From a bacterium (GTDB lineage: Bacteria; Gemmatimonadota; Gemmatimonadetes; Longimicrobiales; RSA9): a stretch of DNA of 64,000 bases. Positions 1-8,247 of the stretch are shown one piece after another. The DNA lies in contig QGVH01000001.1 in the NCBI GenBank assembly GCA_003242735.1, positions 1-64,000 of the forward strand. Direction: 5' to 3'. A program made the position numbers and the translations under genes. The number at the start of each line of letters is the position of its first letter. The stretch's first letter is position 1. The notes beneath the pieces are model-generated. The model saw nothing but the letters and a program-made list of their open reading frames with translations. It had not been told where the DNA came from and did not search any database.

Positions 1-293
1 AGTTCCGGAAGACCGGCGAGGACGAGGAGACGCACAGCGCGAAGGGGAAGCTCACCCTGTACATCGACGACCAGCCCGTCGGCGAAGCCGAGATCATGAC
101 CCAGCCGGGCCACTTCTCCCTCACGGGTGACGGACTGTGCGTCGGGAGGGACAGCGGATCCAGCGTCTCGCCCGACTACGACCCGCCGTTCGAGTTCGAG
201 GGCGGGACCATCGACCGTGTGGTCATCGATGTGACGGGCGCCCCCTTCGTTGATCACGAGAAGGAGGTGAAGCGCTACTTGACGCGCGATTGA
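1..293 (+). CDS. Arylsulfatase, C-terminal end (5' cut by window)
   Basis: The first codon read in frame starts at base 3 and the frame stops with TGA at 291-293, giving about 96 visible residues. The segment resembles the small C-terminal beta domain of type I arylsulfatases: a KLTLYIDD stretch, then GHFSLTGDGLCVGRDSG, then a closing FEGGTIDRVVIDV strand. Known enzymes of this family hydrolyse sulfate esters and need a formylglycine made from an active-site Cys or Ser, which lies upstream of the window. A formylglycine-generating enzyme is encoded about 1.4 kb downstream on the same strand, which supports the assignment. The domain identity rests on pattern recognition only. Confidence 0.75.
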   Translation, partial: FRKTGEDEETHSAKGKLTLYIDDQPVGEAEIMTQPGHFSLTGDGLCVGRDSGSSVSPDYDPPFEFEGGTIDRVVIDVTGAPFVDHEKEVKRYLTRD

Positions 294-294
294 G

Positions 295-520
295 GGGCGC
301 GGGCGCCGCAAGGAGCTGCTCCGTTCCGGTTGGGAGTCGATCGGTAAGGTCGCTCTGCTGGCACTGGCCCTGGACCTCGTCTACCAGGTGATCGTGCTAC
401 CCGGGCTGCACCCGCTCGAGGCGGTGTTCATTGCGCTCGTCTCGCCATCCTCCCGTATCTCCTGCTCCGGGCGCCGTGACGCGGATCGCGCAACGCTGGA
501 TCGGCCCCGGCGCGCACCGG
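295..520 (+). pseudogene. Small membrane protein remnant, frameshifted
   Basis: Directly after the sulfatase stop, one frame reads a plausible small membrane protein: a basic start (RRKELLRSGWESIGK) followed by a hydrophobic helix at about 346-440. After codon GTC near 440 the natural continuation (LAILPYLLLRAP) lies in another frame. After about 475 the next sensible segment (VTRIAQRWIGP) lies in the third frame. No convincing ATG/GTG start precedes it; upstream stops in this frame lie at 268 and 280. Either the gene has decayed or the sequence carries two indels. Function unknown; no family assigned. Confidence 0.5.
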
Positions 521-581
521 ATGCGGCGGGCAGCTCGATCGTGCTCCGGAACGACACCCGCAAGGCCGAGGACCGTGCGCC

Positions 582-1296
582 ATGCAACCTCTCAATGTCC
601 GACCGGCGGCGGGACGCCGCGTGGCGTTGACGCCGTATTCGATCGGCGTCGCCGGAGCCGTGCTGGTGATGGCGCTGGCGGGCGGCCAGGCGCGGGCGCA
701 GGAGGTCGCCCGCGAGGCGAGCGACGATGCCTGGACGGTGCTCTGGCCCATCTACCTCTGGGCATCGGGGATCGACGGCCGCGTGGGCGTGGGCGGCAAC
801 GTCATCGACGTGGACATCGGCTTCAGCGACGTCGTCGAGCACCTGGACGGCGCGGTGTTCCTGCCGCTCGAGTTGCGGAAAGGGCGTTGGGCGGCGGTGC
901 TCGAGGTCATCGCGATCCGGCTGGGGGACCAGCGTGGCCGGCCTGCGGCTCTGGCACCTGAGCACGACCATCGTCCTCCACCCCGCGGACCCGGTCCTTC
1001 CCGAGCTGACGCTGGGCACGGGCGAGCTGTGGGTCGATCCGATCGTCGGCGTGCGCGCGCTGGCCGAGCTGGGAGGCGGCTGGCGGCTCAACGGCCGCGC
1101 CGATCTGGGCGGTTTCGGCATCGGCTCCGAGTTCACCTGGCAGCTCATCGGACTGGCCGGATACGAGATCGCGTCCGGCACCACGGTGTTCGCCGGCTAC
1201 CGCTACCTCGACGTCGACTTCGAGGACGAGGACGATGGGTTCATCTACGATACCGGCACCGGCGGGTGGGTCATCGGCGTAGCGATCCGGCTCTGA
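582..1296 (+). pseudogene. Outer-membrane beta-barrel protein, single frameshift
   Basis: ATG at 582 opens a signal peptide (hydrophobic stretch then a GGQARAQ cleavage-like region), followed by mature sequence beginning VAREASDDAW. Alternating strands such as WTVLWPIYLWASGI and VIDVDIGFSDVVEHL fit an outer-membrane barrel. The frame is lost near 924-935, where a run of five G occurs. The continuation, from VAGLRLW through FAGYRYLDVDF to a final aromatic/hydrophobic strand GWVIGVAIRL and TGA at 1294-1296, is one frame over. Joined, the product would be about 237 residues. A homopolymer indel (sequencing or real) is the simplest explanation. Substrate or role unknown; it could be a transport pore or a structural barrel. 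Confidence 0.65.
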
Positions 1297-1342
1297 GCCC
1301 GCCGGCCGACCCGGTTCGCACCACCCCCGGGGAGGACTCCAG

Positions 1343-1717
1343 ATGCGCGGAGGACGAGAGCAGCCGTCGGACGGCGCGCCTGCCGCGGAGCCCGGTGGAC
1401 CGAGGCGGTTCGAGCAAGCCGACCTCCCGCCGATCCCGCCGGTCGATGAGTCGAAGCCGGGTCGGGCATCCGTCCAGCTCTCCCAGTACCGAACACGGCT
1501 GTCGACGCACCGGACCGAACTGTCCATGCGCCGCACGGGCATGTCGTTCCAGCGCACGCGACTGAGCGCCGAGCGCAGACAGATGGCCGAGCAGGGACTG
1601 ATCCACGCCGAGATGGCTTTTCCGGTGTCGTTCACGCTGATCACCGCCGTGCTCCTGCTGCTCCTCGGCGCCGCGGCGATCATCAGCATGGCGTTCAACA
1701 TCGGGCCGCTCGGCTGA
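1343..1717 (+). CDS. DUF202-like single-helix membrane protein
   Basis: A 124-residue protein with a good Shine-Dalgarno (GGAGG, about 7 nt before the ATG). The N-terminal 45 residues are polar and proline-rich. The centre has a repeated R-T-x-L-S-x-x-R-T pattern (YRTRLSTHRTELSMRRTGMS, then FQRTRLSAER), which recalls the cytosolic arginine/threonine motif of DUF202 membrane proteins. One strongly hydrophobic helix follows at about residues 93-117. DUF202 proteins normally have two or three helices, so this is short or divergent. It lies 17 nt upstream of the FGE gene on the same strand and could be co-transcribed. Molecular function is unknown for the family. Confidence 0.6.
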   Translation: MRGGREQPSDGAPAAEPGGPRRFEQADLPPIPPVDESKPGRASVQLSQYRTRLSTHRTELSMRRTGMSFQRTRLSAERRQMAEQGLIHAEMAFPVSFTLITAVLLLLLGAAAIISMAFNIGPLG

Positions 1718-1734
1718 GGCACGCTGGAGGACTC

Positions 1735-2703
1735 ATGGATCATCCGGTTCGCACCGATCCCTCGCGTGAGCAGACCGCAACGGCACGGCTCGACGGAATG
1801 GTCTGGATCCCGGGCGGCACGTTCCTCATGGGCTCCGACAGACACTACCCCGAGGAGCGGCCGGCCCACCGCGTGAGCGTGGACGGCTTCTGGATGGATG
1901 CTCACGCCGTGACGAACGACGAGTTCGCACGCTTCGTGGCGGCGACCGGCTACGTCACCTTGGCCGAGCGCACGCCGGACCCCGCGGACTATCCGGGCGC
2001 CAAACCGGAGCTGCTGGTGCCTGGATCCGCCGTGTTCCGCAAGCCGGCGCACCGCGTGGACCTGCGCGACCCGTACCAGTGGTGGGCGTACGTCCCGGGC
2101 GCGAACTGGCGGCACCCGTTCGGCCCGGACAGCTCGATCGAAGGTCTCGGCGACCATCCCGTCGTGCACGTCGCCTACGAAGACGCGCTGGCGTACGCGC
2201 GCTGGGCCGGCAAGGACCTGCCCACCGAGGCCGAATGGGAGTTCGCCGCGCGCGGCGGGCTCGACGGCGCGACCTACGCCTGGGGCGACGAGTTCCTCCC
2301 GGGCGGGCGCTTCATGGCGAACACGTGGCAGGGCGAGTTCCCGATCCAGAACCTCGCCCTGGACGGCTTCGAGTGGACCGCGCCCGTCGGCTCGTTCCCG
2401 CCCAACGGGTACGGGCTCTACGACATGATCGGCAACGTCTGGGAGTGGACGCGCGACGAGTACCGGGAGTACGGCGCGGCCGTCCGCCCCTGCTGTGCGA
2501 GCACGAAGCCGCGCGGTGGAGAACGGGGCGCGAGCGACGACCCGCGCACGCCGGGCAGCCGCATCCCCCGCAAGGTGATCAAGGGCGGCTCCTACCTGTG
2601 CGCGCCGAACTACTGCCGGCGGTACCGTCCCGCCGCCCGCCTGGCGCAGCCCGTGGACACCTCGACGTGCCACCTCGGGTTCCGGTGCGTCGTCCGGCCG
2701 TGA
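1735..2703 (+). CDS. Formylglycine-generating enzyme (sulfatase-modifying factor)
   Basis: 322 residues of the FGE/SUMF1 fold. Landmarks run in order: MVWIPGGTFLMGSD near residue 21, the EWEFAARGG helix, the GLYDMIGNVWEWT core motif, and the catalytic GGSYLCAPNYCRRYR segment with Cys289 and Cys294. These two cysteines match the redox/copper-binding pair that separates true FGE from FGE-fold proteins lacking activity. FGE oxidises the CxPxR cysteine of sulfatases to formylglycine using O2 and Cu(I). The protein ends in HLGFRCVVRP, as usual. The sulfatase fragment at the left edge is a likely client, although about 1.4 kb separates them. The start at 1735 follows a GGAGG 6 nt upstream. Confidence 0.92.
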   Translation: MDHPVRTDPSREQTATARLDGMVWIPGGTFLMGSDRHYPEERPAHRVSVDGFWMDAHAVTNDEFARFVAATGYVTLAERTPDPADYPGAKPELLVPGSAVFRKPAHRVDLRDPYQWWAYVPGANWRHPFGPDSSIEGLGDHPVVHVAYEDALAYARWAGKDLPTEAEWEFAARGGLDGATYAWGDEFLPGGRFMANTWQGEFPIQNLALDGFEWTAPVGSFPPNGYGLYDMIGNVWEWTRDEYREYGAAVRPCCASTKPRGGERGASDDPRTPGSRIPRKVIKGGSYLCAPNYCRRYRPAARLAQPVDTSTCHLGFRCVVRP

Positions 2704-2913
2704 CGCGGCCAGGGTGACGCGCTCGCCGCCAGGGGCGGGGAGCCGTACTCGTCGCTGCCTGCGAAAGCGGACCGAAGCGACCCGCGGGCGGTACCCGGCG
2801 CCCGCGTCTCGCGGGATCGGCGGGGCTCTGCCCGAGTCGGCGCCTCCGCGGGTACGGGGCTTGCCCGCTATGTCGTTGGATCGTTGGGAGTTCCGACTCG
2901 CGAGGAGGGGCGG

Positions 2914-3414
2914 ATGACGGAACGGGGATCGAACGGGATCGGCGCCGGCAAGGCGCTCGCCGGCGTGTCGGCAGCGGTGCTCGGGACGGCGGTGGCCGGC
3001 AACATGCTCACCCGTGGCAAGCCGAAGACCATGCGCTGGTACCGGCGGCTGGACAAACCGGGCTTCATGCCTCCGCGCGCGGTCTTCCCGATGGTCTGGA
3101 CGGCGCTGTACGCGCTGATGGCGGCCTCCGCGTGGCGCGTGGCGCGGCAGCCGTCGTCGCCGGAGCGCAACCGCGCGCTCGGGCTGTGGCTGGTGCAACT
3201 GGCGCTGAACGCGGCCTGGACGCCGCTGTTCTTCGGCGCGCGCCGGCCCGGCGCGGCGCTGGTGGACATCGGGCTGCTGCTCCCCGCGATCGGCATGTAC
3301 ACGGCGGCGAGCGCGCGGGTCGACAAGCCCGCCGCCTGGATGATGGCGCCGTACCTCGCGTGGGTCGGCTTCGCCTCGGCCCTCAACGCGGAGATCGTCC
3401 GGCGCAACTCGTGA
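2914..3414 (+). CDS. tspO: TspO/MBR family tryptophan-rich sensory protein
   Basis: 166 residues. The ATG at 2914 is chosen over an in-frame TTG at 2884 because GAGGAGGGGCGG precedes it. Family landmarks: the W-Y-x-x-L-x-K-P-x-x-x-P-P segment (RWYRRLDKPGFMPP), the VWTALYALMAASAW helix, LWLVQLALNAAWTPLFFGAR (helix 3, with the conserved N-x-x-W-x-P), and a final helix YLAWVGFASALNAEI with the usual N. Five membrane helices are expected. Family members bind porphyrins and cholesterol-like ligands and act in stress or tetrapyrrole regulation. An N-terminal 40-residue extension containing a hydrophobic stretch is slightly longer than in compact homologues. A terminator hairpin follows 70 nt after the stop. 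Confidence 0.9.
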   Translation: MTERGSNGIGAGKALAGVSAAVLGTAVAGNMLTRGKPKTMRWYRRLDKPGFMPPRAVFPMVWTALYALMAASAWRVARQPSSPERNRALGLWLVQLALNAAWTPLFFGARRPGAALVDIGLLLPAIGMYTAASARVDKPAAWMMAPYLAWVGFASALNAEIVRRNS

Positions 3415-3484
3415 GCCGGGACGGTTGACCCGGCCGCCCACCGCGCATAGGTTACTCGCCGTACGCGAACACGGGGGGATGCGG

Positions 3485-3529
3485 CCGGCGGGGGCAGAAC
3501 GCCACGGGCGTTCGCCCCCGCCGGTTTTT
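3485..3529 (+). terminator. Rho-independent terminator after tspO
   Basis: Left arm CCGGCGGGGGC-A-GAACGC (3485-3502) pairs with GCGTTCGCCCCCGCCGG (3508-3524) around a short loop, followed at once by TTTTT (3525-3529). It lies between the tspO stop and the formamidase gene and would end tspO transcription. Confidence 0.8.
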
Positions 3530-3632
3530 CTCGCCGGGTCGGCAGGTGGAGGATCCGAGGCGACGCGGCCACGAACGAACCGCTCCTGCCGCTTCCGCCA
3601 GCTCCACGCTCCAGCACCGGAGGGACGCCGCC

Positions 3633-4853
3633 ATGCCCGAGACGCTCATCCCCGTCGACCTGACCAAAGCCCCCGCAGACCAGCCCGTCCCGCTCCACAA
3701 CCGCTGGCACCCGGAGATCCCGCCCGTCGTCTCCGTGCGACCCGGCGCGGTGTTCCGCGTCGAGTGCCTGGATTGGACCGGCGGGCAGATCGGCAACAAC
3801 GACAGCGCGAACGACGTCCGCGACGTCGACCTGCTCCAGGTCCACTACCTCAGCGGCCCGATCCGCGTCGAGGGCGCCGAGCCGGGCGACCTGCTCGTCG
3901 TCGACATCCTGGACATCGGCCCGCTGCCCGGCGCGCAATGGGGGTTCAACGGCATCTTCGCGCGAGAGAACGGCGGCGGCTTCCTGACCGACTACTTCCC
4001 CGAAGCGCGCAAGGCGATCTTCGAGTTCGAGGGCATCTACGCACGCTCGCGCCACCTCCCGGGCGTGCGCTTCGCGGGCATCCCGCACCCGGGGCTGATC
4101 GGCACCGCGCCGTCCCAGCAGTTGCTGGACCGCTGGAACCGGCGCGAACGCGAGCTGATCGCCCGCGACCCGGAACGCGTGCCCCCGCTCGCGCTGCCGC
4201 CCGACCCGGCGTCCGCACTCCTCGGCCAGGTCAAGGGCGCGGCGTTCGACCGGATCGCCCGCGAAGCGGCGCGCACCGTGCCGGGCCGCGAGAACGGCGG
4301 CAACTGCGACATCAAGAACCTCTCGCGCGGCTCCCGCATCTACCTCCCCGTCTTCGTCCCCGGCGCCAACCTCTCCCTGGGCGACCTGCACTTCTCGCAG
4401 GGCGACGGCGAGATCACGTTCTGCGGCGCGATCGAGATGGCGGGGTTCGTGGACCTGCACGTGGACGTGATCAAGGGCGGGATGAACAAGTACCCCAACG
4501 CGAACCCGATCTTCGAGCCCGGGCCCGTGGAGCCGCGCTACACCCGGTACCTGGTCTTCGAGGGGATCTCGGTGACGGAGAACGACCAGCAGACCTACCT
4601 GGATGCGCACGTCGCCTACCGGCGCGCGTGCCTCAACGCCATCGACTACCTGCAGCAGTTCGGCTACACCGCCGAGCAGGCGTACATGATCCTCGGCACC
4701 GCGCCGGTGGAGGGGCGCATCAGCGGGATCGTGGACATTCCCAACGCGGTCTGCACGCTCTACGTGCCGATGGAGATCTTCGAGTTCGACATCCGCCCGT
4801 CCGCGGACGGGCCGCGGGTCGAGGACCGCGGTCAGCTCGCGGCGACGACGTAG
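3633..4853 (+). CDS. fmdA: Acetamidase/formamidase family amidohydrolase
   Basis: 406 residues. The ATG at 3633 follows GGAGGGA and a suitable spacer; an in-frame upstream start at 3546 overlaps the terminator region and is less likely. Family landmarks: HNRWHPEIPPV near the N-terminus, DWTGGQIGNNDSANDV, RFAGIPHPGLIGTAPS, the ENGGNCDIKNL segment, LPVFVPGANLSLGDLHFSQGDGE (metal/substrate region) and GAIEMAGFVDL. Length and motif order match formamidase FmdA-type enzymes, which release ammonia from formamide or short aliphatic amides in the cytoplasm. No amide transporter or regulator lies beside it, so the physiological substrate is open. Confidence 0.9.
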   Translation: MPETLIPVDLTKAPADQPVPLHNRWHPEIPPVVSVRPGAVFRVECLDWTGGQIGNNDSANDVRDVDLLQVHYLSGPIRVEGAEPGDLLVVDILDIGPLPGAQWGFNGIFARENGGGFLTDYFPEARKAIFEFEGIYARSRHLPGVRFAGIPHPGLIGTAPSQQLLDRWNRRERELIARDPERVPPLALPPDPASALLGQVKGAAFDRIAREAARTVPGRENGGNCDIKNLSRGSRIYLPVFVPGANLSLGDLHFSQGDGEITFCGAIEMAGFVDLHVDVIKGGMNKYPNANPIFEPGPVEPRYTRYLVFEGISVTENDQQTYLDAHVAYRRACLNAIDYLQQFGYTAEQAYMILGTAPVEGRISGIVDIPNAVCTLYVPMEIFEFDIRPSADGPRVEDRGQLAATT

Positions 4854-4964
4854 CGCACAAAACCGTCGCTTCGACCTCACGCTCGCCGACGATGCGCAGC
4901 ATCGGCACCGCCGCATCGACGCCGAAGCCGCCGGCCGGCAACGGCGCGATCGCAGCTCGATGCA

Positions 4965-5513
4965 TCAGGTCTCCGCGGCTCGGTCTTCTCGCTCCGCCAG
5001 CGCCAGCATGTCGCGGAGCGAGCGCCAGTCGCGCGCGGTGCCCTGCGCGCCCAGGCACTTCTCGATCTGCGCGAACAGCTCCGATCGGCCCACGCCTTCG
5101 GGCGCGTGCAGGTAGAAGACCCTGCCCTTCAGAGCGAACCGCTCGCCCGGCTTTCGCAGCCGTTCGAGCGCTTCCAGGTCGGGATTGTCGGGCATTTCCG
5201 CCAGGAACGTCAGGTAGAGCGACGCCGGCGCTGCCTCCGCCTCGGGGAAGGGGTTCGCCGCGATCACCGCCGCCAATTGCTTCGGCGTCAGGATGATCAC
5301 GCGCGGCGCGGAGCCGTGGCGCTCCTCGAGGGCGGCCATGATGCGCCGCTCGAGGCGCGGCACGTCGATCCGCCTGCCGCGGAATACGATGTCGCTCTGG
5401 CCGTGCGTCTGCACATCCTCGAACCCCAGGTCCCGGAGGAGCGCGACCAGCTCCTTCGTCGAGAACGTCTCGTCGTCTCCCAGGCCGCGGATCAGCGCGA
5501 TGTAGCTCTGCAT
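4965..5513 (-). CDS. DUF1697 domain protein
   Basis: 182 residues starting at MQSYIALIRGLG. The reading frame stays open 17 codons upstream, but family members start at this M-x-x-Y-x-A-L-x-R-G segment. Landmarks are the MQSYIALIRGL first strand, LVALLRDLGFEDVQTHGQSDIVF, and a C-terminal YLTFLAEMP...FYLHAPEGVGRS region. DUF1697 is a widespread uncharacterised alpha/beta family. The second strand lacks the usual GINVGGKN and reads GLGDDETFST, a divergence at an otherwise conserved loop. The gene lies immediately 5' of a GNAT remnant on the same strand (56 nt away) with no functional link evident. Confidence 0.8.
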   Translation of the reverse strand: MQSYIALIRGLGDDETFSTKELVALLRDLGFEDVQTHGQSDIVFRGRRIDVPRLERRIMAALEERHGSAPRVIILTPKQLAAVIAANPFPEAEAAPASLYLTFLAEMPDNPDLEALERLRKPGERFALKGRVFYLHAPEGVGRSELFAQIEKCLGAQGTARDWRSLRDMLALAEREDRAAET

Positions 5514-5568
5514 CGGCCCGTCGAGGTCGCACGTTGTCGTCGCCGATTGACCGGCCGCGCTCACACGC

Positions 5569-5712
5569 TCACGTGAGATCCAGCCGCATCACGTGCCGTC
5601 GGCTGCCCGCACGCCCCACCTCGCGGAACCCGGCCGCCTCGAAGAACCGGACGAAGCCCATGAACCGGTAGCTCGGCGAGTCGGGATCCACGGGGTGGAA
5701 CTCGATAACGCG
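5569..5712 (-). pseudogene. GNAT acetyltransferase C-terminal fragment
   Basis: About 47 codons ending at a TGA (5569-5571) encode HPVDPDSP...YRFMGFVRFFEAAGF followed by REVGRAGSRRHVMRLDL. This is the usual closing block of a GNAT N-acetyltransferase (the loop and last strands after the acetyl-CoA site). The upstream part of the frame loses GNAT character within about 20 codons, so the acetyl-CoA binding Q/RxxGxG/A motif is missing. It is best read as the remnant of a truncated gene. Confidence 0.5.
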
Positions 5713-5844
5713 GGAATCGGGCTCTGCGCCGGAATCCGTCCGCTCGCCCCGTCGCGTCACACGACGCCCCTGGCGCGCCATCCCGCGGGATCCTCCACTC
5801 GCGGCGCCACACGACGCCTCTCCCGCGCCTTTGCCCGGGCGACC

Positions 5845-6210
5845 TCAGGGCTCGCCACGCGACTCCACGCCCGGCCGGTTCCGGATCCTCGCCACACCGT
5901 ACACCACCTCCTCGGCGAGCCGCCGCCCGATCCGGTAAAGGGCGAGGATGGCGACGGCGTAGAGGATCTGGAGACGGACCGACGGCGGCCGCACGCCGAG
6001 CCCGATCCAGATGGCCATGGCGGCAGCGCCCGCGAGCGCGCCGATCCGGCCCCAGCGCGCGGCCTGCCGGCGGGCAGACGCGCGACACTCCTCGCACCAG
6101 AACATGCGGTCGAGGTCGGCGAACGGGCGGAGCCGCAGACAGCGGCGGCACTGCACTTCGGCCGCATCGGCAGCGGCCCCGAACCTGAACGGCGCGCGAT
6201 CCTTCAACAT
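5845..6210 (-). CDS. Small zinc-ribbon membrane protein
   Basis: 121 residues from MLKDRAPFRFG. A C-x-x-C knuckle (CRRC) and a second one (CEEC) 21 residues later form a likely zinc ribbon at residues 22-45. Two hydrophobic segments follow, WGRIGALAGAAAMAIWIGLG and LQILYAVAILALYRIG. The ATG sits 2 nt after the stop of the M48 protease gene, so the two are almost certainly translationally coupled. The topology implies a cytosolic zinc ribbon tethered to the membrane. No family name is recognised; a partner or regulator of the protease is inference from the coupling only. Confidence 0.75.
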   Translation of the reverse strand: MLKDRAPFRFGAAADAAEVQCRRCLRLRPFADLDRMFWCEECRASARRQAARWGRIGALAGAAAMAIWIGLGVRPPSVRLQILYAVAILALYRIGRRLAEEVVYGVARIRNRPGVESRGEP

Positions 6211-6212
6211 CG

Positions 6213-8186
6213 TCAGACCTGCTCCAAGGGTGCGCCCGCGGGCGGTTGCGCCGCCTCTGCCGCGGGCTCGGGCGTGGGTACGGCCAGCGTCGGCGGCACG
6301 GGACACTCCAGCGCCTCGGCGACCGCGCGGAACAGCTCGACCTCCTCCGGCGTGAGGACACGGTCGCCTGCGATGGCATGGCCCGCCGCGACCAGGAAGC
6401 GGCGGCGCACGCCGGGCGAGCCGTGCGCGAGCCGCTCCAGCGCGCGGTCCACCGCGTCGAGCCCGGTCTCGGCCGCCGGCAGGATGCTCAGCGGCCCGAC
6501 GCCGGACGGCAGACTCCTCACCGCGTGATCGAACGACGCACGCGCGTCCGCCTCATCGCGGGCGCCCGCATACGCGAGCGCGGAGAGGACGACGGCGCAC
6601 TCGTCACGCAGCGCGGCGAGTGAGTGGATCGCTCGGGCGCCCGCGGCCGCACGCGCTCGCGCACCACCCAGTTCACGGGCGAGGGTACGGTAGACGGCAA
6701 ACTCCAGCGGCTTGATGCTCCCGTCCGCCAGGATCAGCGCGTGCACGGACCGGAGCAGCGCGGCCGCACGCTCCGGCGTGAGCCGGCGCAGCGCGGGCAG
6801 CGCCATGTCCAGCAACGGCAGCCGCACGCGCGGGCCGGCGCTCCGCACGAGCGGCACGAGCGATTCCACTCTCGCGGCGACTCCGTCCCCGCCGAAGGCG
6901 ACCACCGCGTCCCGCTGCGTCCCGGCCAGCTCCGCCCCCGCCCCCGCCGCGACCAGGAGCGCGAACACCACGGCGGGCGCATCTTCCACCGAGTACACGG
7001 CCTCTCGCAGCCCGGCGGGCAGAGTGTCCACCAGCCCGCGCGCGAACTCGAGGTTCCTCGAATCCATTGTGCCGACCGACGCCACGAGGACGCCGAGCTC
7101 CGCGGGCGACCAGATCGGGGGCGCGGGCCTCCTCGGCTCGGCGAGCGGCCCGGCGGCCTTCCGCTCCCGCGCCCCGCCCACCGCCGCCGCGCCGACGAGC
7201 ACACTCGCGAAGTCGCCATCGAACGTCGGGTCGATGCGGCGGATGCGCTCCTCGAGCGGCGGGTGCGTGGCGAACAGGCCGGAGAACCGGGACCCGAACC
7301 CGCTCGCGAAGTAGAGGTGGCTCAGCTCCTCCGCCCGTGGGTGCTGGATGCGCGACCCCGCACCCAGCGCGCCGATCTTCTTCAGCGCGCCCGCAATGCC
7401 GTCGGGATTCCGGGTGAACTGTACGGCCGCCGCATCGGCCAGGAACTCGCGTTGCCGCGAGGCCGCCGCCTTGATCAGCTTGCCGAACAGCACGCCGATG
7501 TAGCCGAGGATGATGAGCGCCAGCCCGATCAGCACGGTGTGCGCGCTGCCAGCGCCCTTCTTGCTCCCGCGGCTGCGCGAGCTGCGGGTGCCGCTGCGTA
7601 CCAGCACGCGCCCGACGAGCGCCAGCACCAGCAACCCGTGCAACAGGCCGATCAGCCGGATGTTCAGCCGCATGTCTCCGTTCAGGATGTGGCTGAACTC
7701 GTGGGCGATCACGCCTTGGAGCTCGTCCCGCGTCAGGTGGCGCAGCGCGCCCTGCGTGACGGCGACCGCCGCGTCGTGCAGGCCGTAGCCCGCCGCGAAC
7801 GCGTTGATCCCGTCCTCCGGCAGCACGAAGACGGCCGGGACAGGCACGCCGGACGCGATCGCCATCTCCTCGACGACGTTCAGGAGCCGCCGCTCGTCGG
7901 GGTCGGTCGTCGCCGGGTCGACCAAGCGGCCGCCGAGCATCGCCGCGACGTATGGCCCGCCCTGCCGGAGCTGGAGCGTGCGGTACGTGCTGCCGCCGCC
8001 CACCAGCAGCGCCACACTGGCGACCACGGCGAGGAACACCTCCGGGATGAACCGCAGGCCGACGCCTGCCACGAGGACGACCACGAGGTAGACGCAGACG
8101 ACGATCGCGACGATCGCCGCGGCGAACAGCGCGATCAGCACCCGCGTCCGGCGACGCGCGTCCTCCTGTGCCTGGAAGAAGTCCAT
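6213..8186 (-). CDS. M48 family membrane metalloprotease with TerB-like tail
   Basis: 657 residues. Two membrane helices lie at about 15-41 and 46-65. The zinc protease motif HEFSH is at 162-166, then two more hydrophobic segments, then the third ligand in REFLADAAAVQF. This order is that of HtpX-type M48B proteases, which degrade damaged membrane proteins. HtpX itself is about 290 residues; here a 300-residue cytosolic extension follows. It holds two helical blocks with D-G-x-x-x-x-E features (ILADGSIKPLEFAVY and GDRVLTPEEVELF), resembling TerB-like domains. The gene lies between lemA (62 nt upstream) and the zinc-ribbon gene. LemA plus HtpX-like M48 is a recurrent pair in bacteria. Confidence 0.9.
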   Translation of the reverse strand: MDFFQAQEDARRRTRVLIALFAAAIVAIVVCVYLVVVLVAGVGLRFIPEVFLAVVASVALLVGGGSTYRTLQLRQGGPYVAAMLGGRLVDPATTDPDERRLLNVVEEMAIASGVPVPAVFVLPEDGINAFAAGYGLHDAAVAVTQGALRHLTRDELQGVIAHEFSHILNGDMRLNIRLIGLLHGLLVLALVGRVLVRSGTRSSRSRGSKKGAGSAHTVLIGLALIILGYIGVLFGKLIKAAASRQREFLADAAAVQFTRNPDGIAGALKKIGALGAGSRIQHPRAEELSHLYFASGFGSRFSGLFATHPPLEERIRRIDPTFDGDFASVLVGAAAVGGARERKAAGPLAEPRRPAPPIWSPAELGVLVASVGTMDSRNLEFARGLVDTLPAGLREAVYSVEDAPAVVFALLVAAGAGAELAGTQRDAVVAFGGDGVAARVESLVPLVRSAGPRVRLPLLDMALPALRRLTPERAAALLRSVHALILADGSIKPLEFAVYRTLARELGGARARAAAGARAIHSLAALRDECAVVLSALAYAGARDEADARASFDHAVRSLPSGVGPLSILPAAETGLDAVDRALERLAHGSPGVRRRFLVAAGHAIAGDRVLTPEEVELFRAVAEALECPVPPTLAVPTPEPAAEAAQPPAGAPLEQV

Positions 8187-8247
8187 GGCCGGCCCCGTGG
8201 CGCGCGGGCCGCACCTCCGTCACAGCGGACGCACGGCCCGCGGCGGC

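Noticed and set aside
907..3441. Very long minus-strand open frame opposite the OMP, FGE and TspO genes
   Set aside because: High-GC shadow frame, low-complexity R/A/P/G composition, no ribosome site; the plus-strand genes have clear families.
2868..4916. Long minus-strand frame opposite the formamidase gene
   Set aside because: Acid/base-rich shadow of a well-identified gene; no domain, no start signal.
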